From positions 1-5,850 of the forward strand of contig JAJDDH010000047.1 in assembly GCA_029260415.1 (NCBI GenBank): DNA of 5,850 nucleotides, given 5' to 3'. Source of the stretch: Phycisphaerales bacterium. GTDB taxonomy: Bacteria; Planctomycetota; Phycisphaerae; Phycisphaerales; UBA1924. Shown piece after piece: positions 1-5,850 of the stretch. The notes beneath the pieces are model-generated. The model was given only the letters and a program-made list of their open reading frames with translations. It was not told the origin of the DNA and made no database searches. Position numbers and translations under genes: made by a program. Each line of letters opens with the position of its first letter. The first letter of the stretch is position 1.

Positions 1-827
1 CCATTCTGGGTGGAAACAACACAGTGCTGAACGCCGTGAATAATCAAGGCCAGGTCGTCGGCTATTCATACAATTCAGGAGGCGGCCAGCAGTTAGCCAT
101 ACTCTGGGAAAATGGAGAAGTGACCAACCTCACCCCTGTACTGGATGCGGTGGACAGCCGCCCGGCGGACATCAACGACCAGGGGCAGATCACAGGCTGG
201 ATGGGAGACTCCATCCTGGTCCAACGCGCGTTCATCCTTGCGGGGGATGAGGTAGTGAGATTACCCCCGATCGCCGGGGGCACGACCTCCCGGGGCATCG
301 CGATCAACAACCAAGGCCACATTGTTGGCGAGGGCGGATTCGAGATGCCCGATGGACAGATCGTCTCGCGGAGCTTTTTCTGGAATGGGCATAGCATGAT
401 CGACTTGGGTACAAGGCAGGGGAACATTCATACAGATGTGATCGACCTCAACGACCTGGGCCAGATCGTCGGTGGGACATCGGGGACCTATCTTGATTAT
501 TGCATCTGGCTACAGGGTCGCATGATCAGCCTGAATGATCTCCTGCCCCCGGAACTGGCGGCGCAGGTTCCCGCGCCTCGAGCCATCAACAACCAAGGCG
601 AGATCGCGGTCGACTCCGGCGGGCTACCGTTCATTCTGCGTCCCGTCGATCCGCCCGTGGGTGACATTGACAAGAATTGCGTTGTCGACGTGACGGACCT
701 GCTACTACTCCTGAGGGAATGGGGGACGAAAGGCTCCTACGCCAACATCGCTGGCGACAGCGACGTCAATGTCACAGACTTGCTTGAACTCCTTAGTCAC
801 TGGGGTGAGAACCATTCAGTGGATTAA
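1..827 (+). CDS. HAF-repeat exported protein with C-terminal dockerin-like EF-hand pair (5' end missing)
   Basis: The reading frame is open from the left edge (first whole codon at 3) to a TAA at 825-827, so the true start and any signal peptide lie upstream; the GTG at 24 is probably an internal valine. About five repeats of roughly 50 residues are visible. Each has a core such as AVNNQGQVVGYS, DINDQGQITGW, AINNQGHIVGE, DLNDLGQIVGG or AINNQGEIAV, followed by an aromatic strand such as AILWENGEV or SFFWNGHSM. This is the pattern of the 'HAF' probable extracellular repeat family. The C-terminus (660-806) carries two dockerin-like EF-hand segments. The first loop, DIDKNCVVDVTD, has good calcium ligands; the second, NIAGDSDVNVTD, is degenerate at its first positions. 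Each is followed by a leucine-rich helix ending in WG. Such tails are common on exported planctomycete proteins, but their partner here is unknown. Hand-sampled lines are about 48-60% GC, below mqnE downstream. It is convergent with dnaK. The enzymatic or binding role is unknown. Confidence 0.85.
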   Translation, partial: ILGGNNTVLNAVNNQGQVVGYSYNSGGGQQLAILWENGEVTNLTPVLDAVDSRPADINDQGQITGWMGDSILVQRAFILAGDEVVRLPPIAGGTTSRGIAINNQGHIVGEGGFEMPDGQIVSRSFFWNGHSMIDLGTRQGNIHTDVIDLNDLGQIVGGTSGTYLDYCIWLQGRMISLNDLLPPELAAQVPAPRAINNQGEIAVDSGGLPFILRPVDPPVGDIDKNCVVDVTDLLLLLREWGTKGSYANIAGDSDVNVTDLLELLSHWGENHSVD

Positions 828-836
828 ACGCGGTAG

Positions 837-951
837 CGCGTTACGCCGGACCTGAGGAGTCTTTGACGAAGGTCCGGGTATGAGAATCGGCAAGAACACG
901 CGATCAACCACGAACCTTTCTCGCTTCGCTCGACAGGTCCGGCGTGACGTG
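837..951. repeat. 18-bp imperfect inverted repeat flanking a 79-base centre, between convergent genes
   Basis: The arms are 837-854 and 934-951. Their inner 12 bases (ACGCCGGACCTG at 843-854, CAGGTCCGGCGT at 934-945) are perfectly complementary. Across all 18 positions, 16 are Watson-Crick pairs and the two exceptions are G-T, so the RNA stem would be continuous. A further inverted copy of the core (AGGTCCGG, 870-877) lies inside. The centre also holds the near-palindromic CTCGCTTCGCTCG (920-932). No T-tract follows on either strand. It could be a bidirectional termination or mRNA-end structure, or a small palindromic (REP-like) repeat. Only the base pairing is seen; the role is inferred. Confidence 0.6.
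846..877 (+). terminator. Candidate hairpin just after the HAF gene
   Basis: CCGGACCT (846-853) pairs perfectly with AGGTCCGG (870-877) around a 16-base loop, starting 19 bases after the HAF stop codon. It competes with the larger 837-951 stem because both use the left arm. There is no T-run after it, so it is not a classic intrinsic terminator; it may stabilise an mRNA end or be part of the repeat element. Confidence 0.3.
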
Positions 952-976
952 ATTGATGAATGCAATGAGTTGAAGC

Positions 977-2767
977 TCACCCCACGCGGCGCAAGGGCAT
1001 CATGATCTCATCGAGCTTCTTCAGGGCCGCCCGGATGGCGTACTTGTCGCCCTTCTTCAGCTTCTTGTTGAGCTTGGCCAGGGCCTTCATGATCTGATCG
1101 ACGGTTCGAGGCGGCATGAGCTTGCCGTTGAACTCGAGCCACTTGGTCACATCGTGCAGGACACCCTCGGCGTGGTTGCGCAGGTCGGCCATCTCGAAAC
1201 GGATCTCGGCCTTCTCGTCGCAGACCACGGCGATTTTCTTCCTCCGCTCGATCTGGTTCTTGTCCAGCCCGACCCCGCCAGTAATGGTGATGTTCTGGCC
1301 TTTACCGGAGTCCACATCGGTGGCCCCTACCTTGAGGATGCCGTTGGCATCGATGGCGAACTCGACCTCGATCTGCGGGCGACCACGCGGCGCGGGGGCG
1401 AGCCCGCCCAGGTCGAACATGCCCAGCGGGCGGTTGTCCTTGGCAAACTCACGCTCGCCCTGCAGGACGTGGATCTGCACGCTGGTCTGGTTGTCCGCGG
1501 CGGTCGAGAAGGTCTCCTTCTTGCTCGTCGGGATGGTCGTGTTGCGCTCGATGAGCTTGGTCATCACGCCGCCCAGAGTTTCCACGCCCAGCGAGAGCGG
1601 GGTCACGTCGAGCAGCAGGACGTCCTTGACGTCACCGGCGAGCACGCCGCCCTGGATCGCGGCGCCGATGGCGACAACCTCGTCCGGGTTGACGCTCTTG
1701 TTGGCGTCCTTGCCGAAGATCTCCTTGACCATCGCCTGCACCCTGGGCATGCGGCTCGAGCCACCGACGAGCACGATCTCGTCGATCTTGGAGCGGTCGA
1801 GCTTGGCGTCCTTGAGCGCCGACTCGCACGGGCCGGCCAGGCGCTTGAACAGGTCGGCGCACAGGTCTTCGAACTTGGCCCGGGTGAGCGTGATCTGGAG
1901 GTGCTTGGGGCCCTCGTTGGTCGCCGTGATGAACGGCAGGTTGATCGTCGTCTCTTGCGACTGGCTCAGCTCGATCTTGGCTTTCTCCGCGGCCTCCTTG
2001 AGGCGCTGCATGGCCATCGCGTCCGTCGAGAGGTCGATGCCCTCCTTGGACTTGAACTCGGTGGAGAGGAAGTCGATGAGGCGCTGGTCCCAGTCGTCGC
2101 CGCCCAGGTGGGTGTCGCCGTTGGTGGAGAGCACCTCGAAGACGCCGTCACCGACATCGAGGATGGAGACGTCGAACGTACCACCACCCAAATCGAAGAC
2201 CGCGATTTTTTCGTTGGACTTCTTCTCGAGCCCGTACGCGAGGGCCGCGGCGGTAGGCTCGTTGATGATGCGCTCGACCTTCAGGCCCGCGATCTCGCCC
2301 GCGTCCTTGGTCGCCTGGCGCTGGGAGTCGTTGAAGTATGCCGGGACGGTGATGACCGCCTTCTCGACGCTCTCGCCCAGGTAGTCCTCGGCGACCTTCT
2401 TGAGCTCCTGCAGGATGAACGCGGAGATCTGCTGGGGCGTGTACTCGCTGCCGCGGGCCTTGACCTTGACGAAGTCTTCCTGCCCGCCCGTGATCTCGTA
2501 GGGGATCAGCTTCTCTTCGGAGCCGACCTCTTTGTGACGCCGACCCATGAAGCGCTTGATCGAGGAGATCGTGTTCGTGGGGTTGGTGACCTGCTGGTGC
2601 TTGGCGGGCTGGCCGACCAGGCGCTCGCCCTTGTCGGTGAAGCTGACGACCGAGGGGGTCGTGCGGTTGCCCGACGAGTTGATGAGGACCTTGGGCTGGT
2701 CGCCCTCCATGACGGCGACGACGGAGTTGGTCGTCCCCAGGTCGATGCCGATGATCTTGTTGGACAT
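977..2767 (-). CDS. dnaK: Molecular chaperone DnaK (Hsp70) with shortened, diverged C-terminus
   Basis: This is a cytosolic ATP-driven chaperone that binds exposed hydrophobic peptides, normally with DnaJ and GrpE, neither of which is in the window. I chose the ATG at 2765-2767 (MSNKIIGIDLG), giving 596 residues, because GGAGG sits 5 bases upstream; the open frame runs 21 codons further up, but that extension does not resemble Hsp70. Visible landmarks are phosphate loop 1 GIDLGTTNS (7-15), the catalytic-lysine region IKRFMGRR (K71), NEPTAAALAYGL (169-180), phosphate loop 2 DLGGGTFDV (192-200, with T197 matching the E. coli autophosphorylation threonine), GGSSRMPRV (335-343), the interdomain linker DVLLLDVTP (382-390), and a full substrate-binding beta domain to about residue 499. 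The helical lid (about 500-596) is unusual: the common MV.DAE region reads RRKKIAVVCDEKAE, the lid is lysine-rich, and the protein stops at MPLRRVG without the usual acidic tail. E. coli DnaK is about 638 residues. It may be a paralogue rather than the main housekeeping copy. No CIRCE operator is seen upstream. Confidence 0.96.
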   Translation of the reverse strand: MSNKIIGIDLGTTNSVVAVMEGDQPKVLINSSGNRTTPSVVSFTDKGERLVGQPAKHQQVTNPTNTISSIKRFMGRRHKEVGSEEKLIPYEITGGQEDFVKVKARGSEYTPQQISAFILQELKKVAEDYLGESVEKAVITVPAYFNDSQRQATKDAGEIAGLKVERIINEPTAAALAYGLEKKSNEKIAVFDLGGGTFDVSILDVGDGVFEVLSTNGDTHLGGDDWDQRLIDFLSTEFKSKEGIDLSTDAMAMQRLKEAAEKAKIELSQSQETTINLPFITATNEGPKHLQITLTRAKFEDLCADLFKRLAGPCESALKDAKLDRSKIDEIVLVGGSSRMPRVQAMVKEIFGKDANKSVNPDEVVAIGAAIQGGVLAGDVKDVLLLDVTPLSLGVETLGGVMTKLIERNTTIPTSKKETFSTAADNQTSVQIHVLQGEREFAKDNRPLGMFDLGGLAPAPRGRPQIEVEFAIDANGILKVGATDVDSGKGQNITITGGVGLDKNQIERRKKIAVVCDEKAEIRFEMADLRNHAEGVLHDVTKWLEFNGKLMPPRTVDQIMKALAKLNKKLKKGDKYAIRAALKKLDEIMMPLRRVG

Positions 2768-2772
2768 GTGTG

Positions 2773-2777
2773 CCTCC
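2773..2777 (-). promoter_or_regulatory. Shine-Dalgarno site of dnaK
   Basis: On the minus strand GGAGG lies 5 bases before the ATG at 2767. It decides the start: it selects MSNKIIGIDLG over the longer in-frame extension starting at 2830. Confidence 0.8.
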
Positions 2778-2785
2778 GATGCTGG

Positions 2786-2812
2786 CCCACCGGGGCCTTG
2801 GCCCGGGGTGGG
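2786..2812 (-). promoter_or_regulatory. GC-rich hairpin in the dnaK leader, close to the ribosome binding site
   Basis: In the mRNA sense, CCCA (2812-2809), two bulged Cs, CCGGG (2806-2802), a 7-base loop (2801-2795), then CCCGG (2794-2790) and TGGG (2789-2786). That is 9 G-C-rich pairs with a 2-base bulge. The stem ends 8 bases before the GGAGG at 2777. An alternative pairing of CCCACC with GGTGGG is also possible. The position suggests influence on translation initiation or 5' stability of the dnaK message; that role is inferred. The leader also contains a poor promoter candidate (TTGCAA, 17 bases, TCAATC) that I do not call. Confidence 0.45.
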
Positions 2813-2914
2813 TCTGATTGATGTCTGCACAGGTCGTATTGCAAGCCCGATGCCAACGGGAGGGACCGGGCGCCCCCTCGATCGCTCGGTTCAGCCCCGC
2901 AAATCGGCATCCGG

Positions 2915-2951
2915 GGGCCTCCAGAGGCCCGGGGCCTGCCGATCTGGCAGG
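2915..2951 (-). terminator. Tandem GC-rich hairpins after the sulfotransferase stop
   Basis: On the minus strand, right after the TAG at 2955-2957, CCTGCC and GGCAGG (2951-2946 with 2940-2935, 5-base loop) form one stem. GGGCCT and AGGCCC (2930-2925 with 2920-2915, 4-base loop) form a second. No T-tract follows, so this is at best a U-less terminator or mRNA-end structure. It supports separating the sulfotransferase transcript from dnaK, although GC-rich stems also arise by chance in this composition. Confidence 0.35.
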
Positions 2952-2954
2952 GGC

Positions 2955-4586
2955 CTACCGCCCGGGGGGCCTCAGGTGCTTGCGGCTGCCCACCCGGAAG
3001 GCGGTCAGCATCCCGAGCACAAGGGCCACGTGGTCCACGCCGACGCGGGTCAGCAGGCTATTGCGGATCGCGATCCAGGAGTCGTACGCCGGGCGGTTCC
3101 AGGCGTGGGCGTAGGCCAGCCAGGTCGCGGGGTAGATGACCGAGGCGTAGAGCAGCAGCGTCAGCCCCGCGGCACCGACGCCCAGGGCCAGGCTCCCCAC
3201 TCTCGCGGCCCGGATGGTCGCCAGCCCGATGACCAGCCCGGCGGGCCAGACGAGCAGGTCCATCCGGTTCTCCGCGAGCCAGGCCAGTGGGAGCCAGACC
3301 GCCGCGAGTCCGAGCGCGGTCCCCAGCAGCACCGCCCAGCCTCGAAGGGCGGAACGCGTCACCTCGCGCTCGGGCTCGGGCAACGGCGCGGGGTCGATCG
3401 CGGGTCGGTCCAGATCCAGCTCCGCCGCGATGGGGTCCAGGCGCACGTCGCGCGCGGGGGCGTCCGCCTGGCCCTTGGAGTGGCGCGGCGTGTACGTCCC
3501 GATGTCGTGCAGGTAGCTGGTCACCGCGTCGCGCACGTCCGGGGTCCAATCGAGCCCGAGCTCGGTGTACGCGCGCTCCAGCTCGCCCAATGGGTCGGCG
3601 ACCATGTCCTGGAAGCGCACGCGCGCGACCCGTGCTTCCGTCGTCTTCGACTGGGCCGCGAATCGGGCGACCGAGTCGGTGTACTCGTGGATGAGGTACT
3701 CGCGGGTCTCGGCCGCCGGCGCGGGGTCCTGCAGGGCGTAGATCGGCTCCAGGCGCTCGTGCATCGCGACGTTGGAGCGGAGCACCGCCTCCGGGTCGCG
3801 CCCGATGTGGATGAAGCGGACCCGCTCGGCGCCGAGCAGCTCGACGAGGCGATCGATGCGCGCCAGGTGACTCGGGCTCTTGAGCAGGATGGGGCGGGAC
3901 GGGTTGGCCCGGGAGAGCTTCCAGAGGAACGCCGCCATGGACCAGCGCCAGCTGCGGAGTTCCCTGGGCGTCAGCCCCTCGAGCGTGTGGTAGCGGGCCC
4001 AGTGCGCGCGCCGCTGGGGGAAGACGAAGCGCCCGGGCAGCGAGGACGCGAGCGTCCAGTTGCACGCGGCGAAGTCGTCCTCGCCGGGCCAGTCCGGGCC
4101 GAAGGGGACGTCGTCGTGCGGGCGGGTGTTGGGAACGAACGGGATGAGCAGCGCGCGGAGGACGGTCCACGAGAGCCAGAAGCCCTGGGGCGCGACGCAG
4201 TGCCTCCAGCGGGGCGTCACGAACCGCTCGTCGCACGAGAGCAGGTTGTGCAGGTGCGTCGTCCCCGAGCGGAAGTAGCCCAGCACGATCACCACGCCCG
4301 GGGGGTGGTCAAAGCTGGGCGCCTCGCCCCGGAACCTCATCCGGAGCACCGGGGCCAGGATCAGTCGCTCGGGGAGGGTGATCAGCAAGCCGCACACGCT
4401 TGAGAACAGCGCCCAGATGAGTCGGACCCAGTAGCGGGGCGGGACGCGCCAGCGGGCGTCGCGGAGCATCCGCAGCCAGAGCTCGGGGGGGGCGAAGCCG
4501 TTGAAGTGCCCGACGGGGGGCGCGATCGGGGACCGGCGGGGGCGGGGCTCTGGCTGTGGGAGGGGTTGTTGGCTGTGCTGGGGCAT
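2955..4586 (-). CDS. Sulfotransferase-family protein with C-terminal membrane domain
   Basis: This is a PAPS-dependent sulfotransferase-like protein of 543 residues. The PAPS 5'-phosphosulfate loop is GYFRSGTTHLHNLL (103-116), preceded by the strand VVIVL. A 3'-phosphate-binding segment is RFIHIGRDPEAVLRSN (257-272), with LLKSPSHLARI (234-244) before it and VRFQDMVADP (323-332) after it, as in the bacterial Sulfotransfer_3 type. The N-terminus has a proline-rich stretch and a hydrophobic segment at about 56-81. The C-terminus has about three to four hydrophobic helices (about 416-438, 444-463, 466-492, and possibly 514-530), so the protein is probably membrane-bound. The acceptor is unknown; a lipid, glycan or exported polymer is plausible. 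I chose the ATG at 4586 (MPQHSQQ); no Shine-Dalgarno is clear, and a TTG at 4649 would add 21 unconvincing residues, so the start is uncertain. It is divergent from mqnE and lies upstream of dnaK on the same strand. Confidence 0.85.
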   Translation of the reverse strand: MPQHSQQPLPQPEPRPRRSPIAPPVGHFNGFAPPELWLRMLRDARWRVPPRYWVRLIWALFSSVCGLLITLPERLILAPVLRMRFRGEAPSFDHPPGVVIVLGYFRSGTTHLHNLLSCDERFVTPRWRHCVAPQGFWLSWTVLRALLIPFVPNTRPHDDVPFGPDWPGEDDFAACNWTLASSLPGRFVFPQRRAHWARYHTLEGLTPRELRSWRWSMAAFLWKLSRANPSRPILLKSPSHLARIDRLVELLGAERVRFIHIGRDPEAVLRSNVAMHERLEPIYALQDPAPAAETREYLIHEYTDSVARFAAQSKTTEARVARVRFQDMVADPLGELERAYTELGLDWTPDVRDAVTSYLHDIGTYTPRHSKGQADAPARDVRLDPIAAELDLDRPAIDPAPLPEPEREVTRSALRGWAVLLGTALGLAAVWLPLAWLAENRMDLLVWPAGLVIGLATIRAARVGSLALGVGAAGLTLLLYASVIYPATWLAYAHAWNRPAYDSWIAIRNSLLTRVGVDHVALVLGMLTAFRVGSRKHLRPPGR

Positions 4587-4641
4587 GACGCGGGGCGGAG
4601 GATACCCCCGGGGGCTTGCTCTCTCCGGCTGGCGCCCTAAT

Positions 4642-4663
4642 ACTTTCAATAATCTCTGAAAGT
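4642..4663. promoter_or_regulatory. Inverted-repeat operator candidate between sulfotransferase and mqnE
   Basis: ACTTTCA (4642-4648) and TGAAAGT (4657-4663) are a perfect 7-base inverted repeat with an 8-base spacer, in the only AT-rich patch (about 4638-4663) of a very GC-rich 99-base divergent region. The half-site centres are 15 bases apart, which would suit a dimeric repressor or activator. AATAAT at 4648-4653, five of six matches to a sigma-70 -10 box on the mqnE strand, lies in the spacer, but no good -35 box is visible at the right distance. A weak alternative is TTGCTC (4616-4621), 16 bases, TAATAC (4638-4643). Base pairing is seen; binding is inferred. Confidence 0.5.
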
Positions 4664-4676
4664 TCGGTCCTCACCC

Positions 4677-4680
4677 GGAG
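4677..4680 (+). promoter_or_regulatory. Shine-Dalgarno site of mqnE
   Basis: GGAG lies 5 bases before the ATG at 4686-4688. It supports this start, which gives an N-terminus of about 20 proline- and alanine-rich residues before the conserved part. Confidence 0.65.
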
Positions 4681-4685
4681 CCGCC

Positions 4686-5850
4686 ATGACCGCCTCCCCC
4701 ACCGCCCCCCCCACCGCTTTGCCTGCACCCGACACCAGACCCCTGGGGACGGATCCGCGCCTGGACGCGATCCGCGACAAGGCCCTGAGCGGGAAGCGTC
4801 TCTCGCTCGACGACGGGATGGTGTTGTACGAGACGCCCGACGTGTGGGGCGTGTGCGAGATCGCCGACGCGGTGCGGCGCACGCTCCACGGCGACGTGGC
4901 CTATTTCAACATCAACCGCCACCTGAACTACTCCAACGTCTGCGCGCTGAGCTGCAAGTTCTGCGAGTTCTTCCGCAAGAAGGACGACGAGGGCGCGTAC
5001 ACGCACGACATGGAGTCGGTCGCCGCGGAGGCGCGCAAGGCGATCGCGAACGGCGCGACGGAGATGCACATCGTCGGCGGGCTCCAGCCCTACCTGCCCT
5101 GGGAGTACTACCCGGAGATGATGCGCACGATCCGCGACATCGCGGCCGACGCGGGATCGCAGCTGAACATCAAGGCGTTCACTGCAGTGGAGATCGTGCA
5201 CCTGGCAAAGATCGCCAAGCAGTACAAGAAGTCCGACCGACAGGCGGGCATCCGCTGGGTGCTGCAAGAGCTCAAGGACGCGGGACTCGGGTCACTGCCC
5301 GGGGGCGGCGCGGAAGTGTTTGACGACCGCGTCCATGACGAGACGCACCGGAGCAAGATCCGTTCGGACGAGTGGCTGGATGTGCATCTGGTGGCGCACG
5401 AGCTGGGGCTCAACACGAACGCGACCATTCTGTATGGGCACATCGACCAGCGGCGCGAGCGCCTGGTGCACATGGAGATCCTCCGCCGGGCGCAGGACGG
5501 CGCGCTGGCGAGGCTGGGCTACGAGGGCGACCCCGCAGATTTCGTCGAGGCGGGCCTCCCCGCGACCGAGGGCATCAGCGCCCCGCCCATCACGCTCACC
5601 CGCGAGGGTGTGGAGCAGCCGACCGCGGCCATGAGCGACCGCGGCGGGTACTTCCAGACCATCATCCCGCTCCCGTTCTTTCCCGACGGCAGCGAGCTGG
5701 AGCACCTCTACGGCCCGAGCGGGCTCGAGAACCTGCGCACGCTCGCGATCGCCCGCCTGATGCTGGACAATTTCCCGCACGTCAAGGCGTTCTGGATCAT
5801 GCAGACGCTGGCGATGGCGCAGCACATGCTCCAGTGCGGCGCCGACGACA
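4686..5850 (+). CDS. mqnE: Aminofutalosine synthase MqnE, radical SAM (3' end missing)
   Basis: MqnE joins the S-adenosylmethionine-derived 5'-deoxyadenosyl radical to 3-[(1-carboxyvinyl)oxy]benzoate, giving aminofutalosine, an early step of futalosine-pathway menaquinone synthesis in the cytosol. The frame is open from the ATG at 4686 through the right edge (388 whole codons, no stop). The radical SAM cluster motif is C86-x3-C90-x2-C93 in NYSNVCALSCKFCEF. Further landmarks are IVGGLQP (129-135), KAFTAVEI, LPGGGAEVF, NATILYGHID, GGYFQTIIPLPF (320 on) and WIMQTLAMAQ near the edge, running into GADD. KAFTAVEI and VGGL favour MqnE over its paralogue MqnC, which usually has QGGL and HAFSP. Two oddities: Q134 stands where family members usually have histidine (GGLHP), and about 48 residues (272-319, 5499-5642) are inserted between the helix ending RRAQD and the strand GGYFQ. 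A GGAG site lies 5 bases before the ATG. The other mqn genes are not in the window. Confidence 0.92.
   Translation, partial: MTASPTAPPTALPAPDTRPLGTDPRLDAIRDKALSGKRLSLDDGMVLYETPDVWGVCEIADAVRRTLHGDVAYFNINRHLNYSNVCALSCKFCEFFRKKDDEGAYTHDMESVAAEARKAIANGATEMHIVGGLQPYLPWEYYPEMMRTIRDIAADAGSQLNIKAFTAVEIVHLAKIAKQYKKSDRQAGIRWVLQELKDAGLGSLPGGGAEVFDDRVHDETHRSKIRSDEWLDVHLVAHELGLNTNATILYGHIDQRRERLVHMEILRRAQDGALARLGYEGDPADFVEAGLPATEGISAPPITLTREGVEQPTAAMSDRGGYFQTIIPLPFFPDGSELEHLYGPSGLENLRTLAIARLMLDNFPHVKAFWIMQTLAMAQHMLQCGADD

Noticed and set aside
1154..2821. Very long plus-strand open frame (555 codons) opposite dnaK
   Set aside because: It is antisense to a confidently identified dnaK, its protein is compositionally odd with many Val, Leu, Asp, Gly and Arg residues, and it matches no known fold. 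Long antisense frames are expected in GC-rich genes.
2768..2830. 21-codon N-terminal extension of dnaK from 2830
   Set aside because: The residues (MQTSIRPTPGQGPGG...) resemble no Hsp70 N-terminus, and a proper GGAGG precedes the inner ATG at 2767.
2768..2954. CIRCE-type heat-shock operator upstream of dnaK
   Set aside because: I looked for TTAGCACTC-N9-GAGTGCTAA on both strands and found nothing close; only GC-rich hairpins are present.
2547..4403. 618-codon plus-strand open frame opposite dnaK and the sulfotransferase
   Set aside because: It crosses two real minus-strand genes and the gap between them, and has the Arg/Gly/Pro-rich composition of a GC-rich shadow frame.
4605..4614. 10-base palindrome CCCCCGGGGG in the divergent region
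   Set aside because: Simple C/G palindromes are expected by chance at this GC content, and it has no loop or spaced half-sites like a typical operator.
4616..5323. 235-codon plus-strand frame overlapping the start of mqnE
   Set aside because: Its translation is Arg-rich low-complexity sequence, whereas the overlapping frame from 4686 encodes clear radical SAM motifs.

Overview
The window suggests a GC-rich planctomycete, most likely of the Phycisphaerae type. Three signs point there: an exported HAF-repeat protein ending in a dockerin-like EF-hand pair, a sulfotransferase fused to a multi-spanning membrane domain, and a futalosine-pathway menaquinone gene. This lineage is inferred from gene style only. 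No rRNA, tRNA, insertion sequence, CRISPR array or integrase is visible.

Layout from left to right. Positions 1-827 (+) hold the 3' end of a HAF-repeat/dockerin protein whose start lies outside the window. Positions 828-976 are a convergent intergenic region with a long imperfect inverted repeat. Positions 977-2767 (-) encode a DnaK (Hsp70) with a complete ATPase and substrate-binding beta domain but a diverged lid and no acidic tail. Positions 2768-2954 are the dnaK leader, with GC-rich hairpins. Positions 2955-4586 (-) encode a sulfotransferase with C-terminal membrane helices. Positions 4587-4685 are a divergent intergenic region with a 7-8-7 inverted repeat in an AT-rich island. Positions 4686-5850 (+) hold most of mqnE, aminofutalosine synthase, cut by the right edge.

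The genes do not form one pathway. The HAF protein is probably exported. DnaK is a cytosolic chaperone; its usual partners DnaJ and GrpE are absent from the window. The sulfotransferase is probably at a membrane and may modify a lipid or glycan. MqnE works in menaquinone synthesis. The sulfotransferase and dnaK share a strand, but the 187-base hairpin-rich gap makes independent transcription of dnaK more likely. The sulfotransferase and mqnE are divergent and share a short control region.

I see no strong evidence of a wholly new system. The points most worth checking are the DnaK lid and tail, the sulfotransferase-membrane fusion, the MqnE insertion and the three intergenic inverted repeats. 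No gap without a gene exceeds 190 bases.
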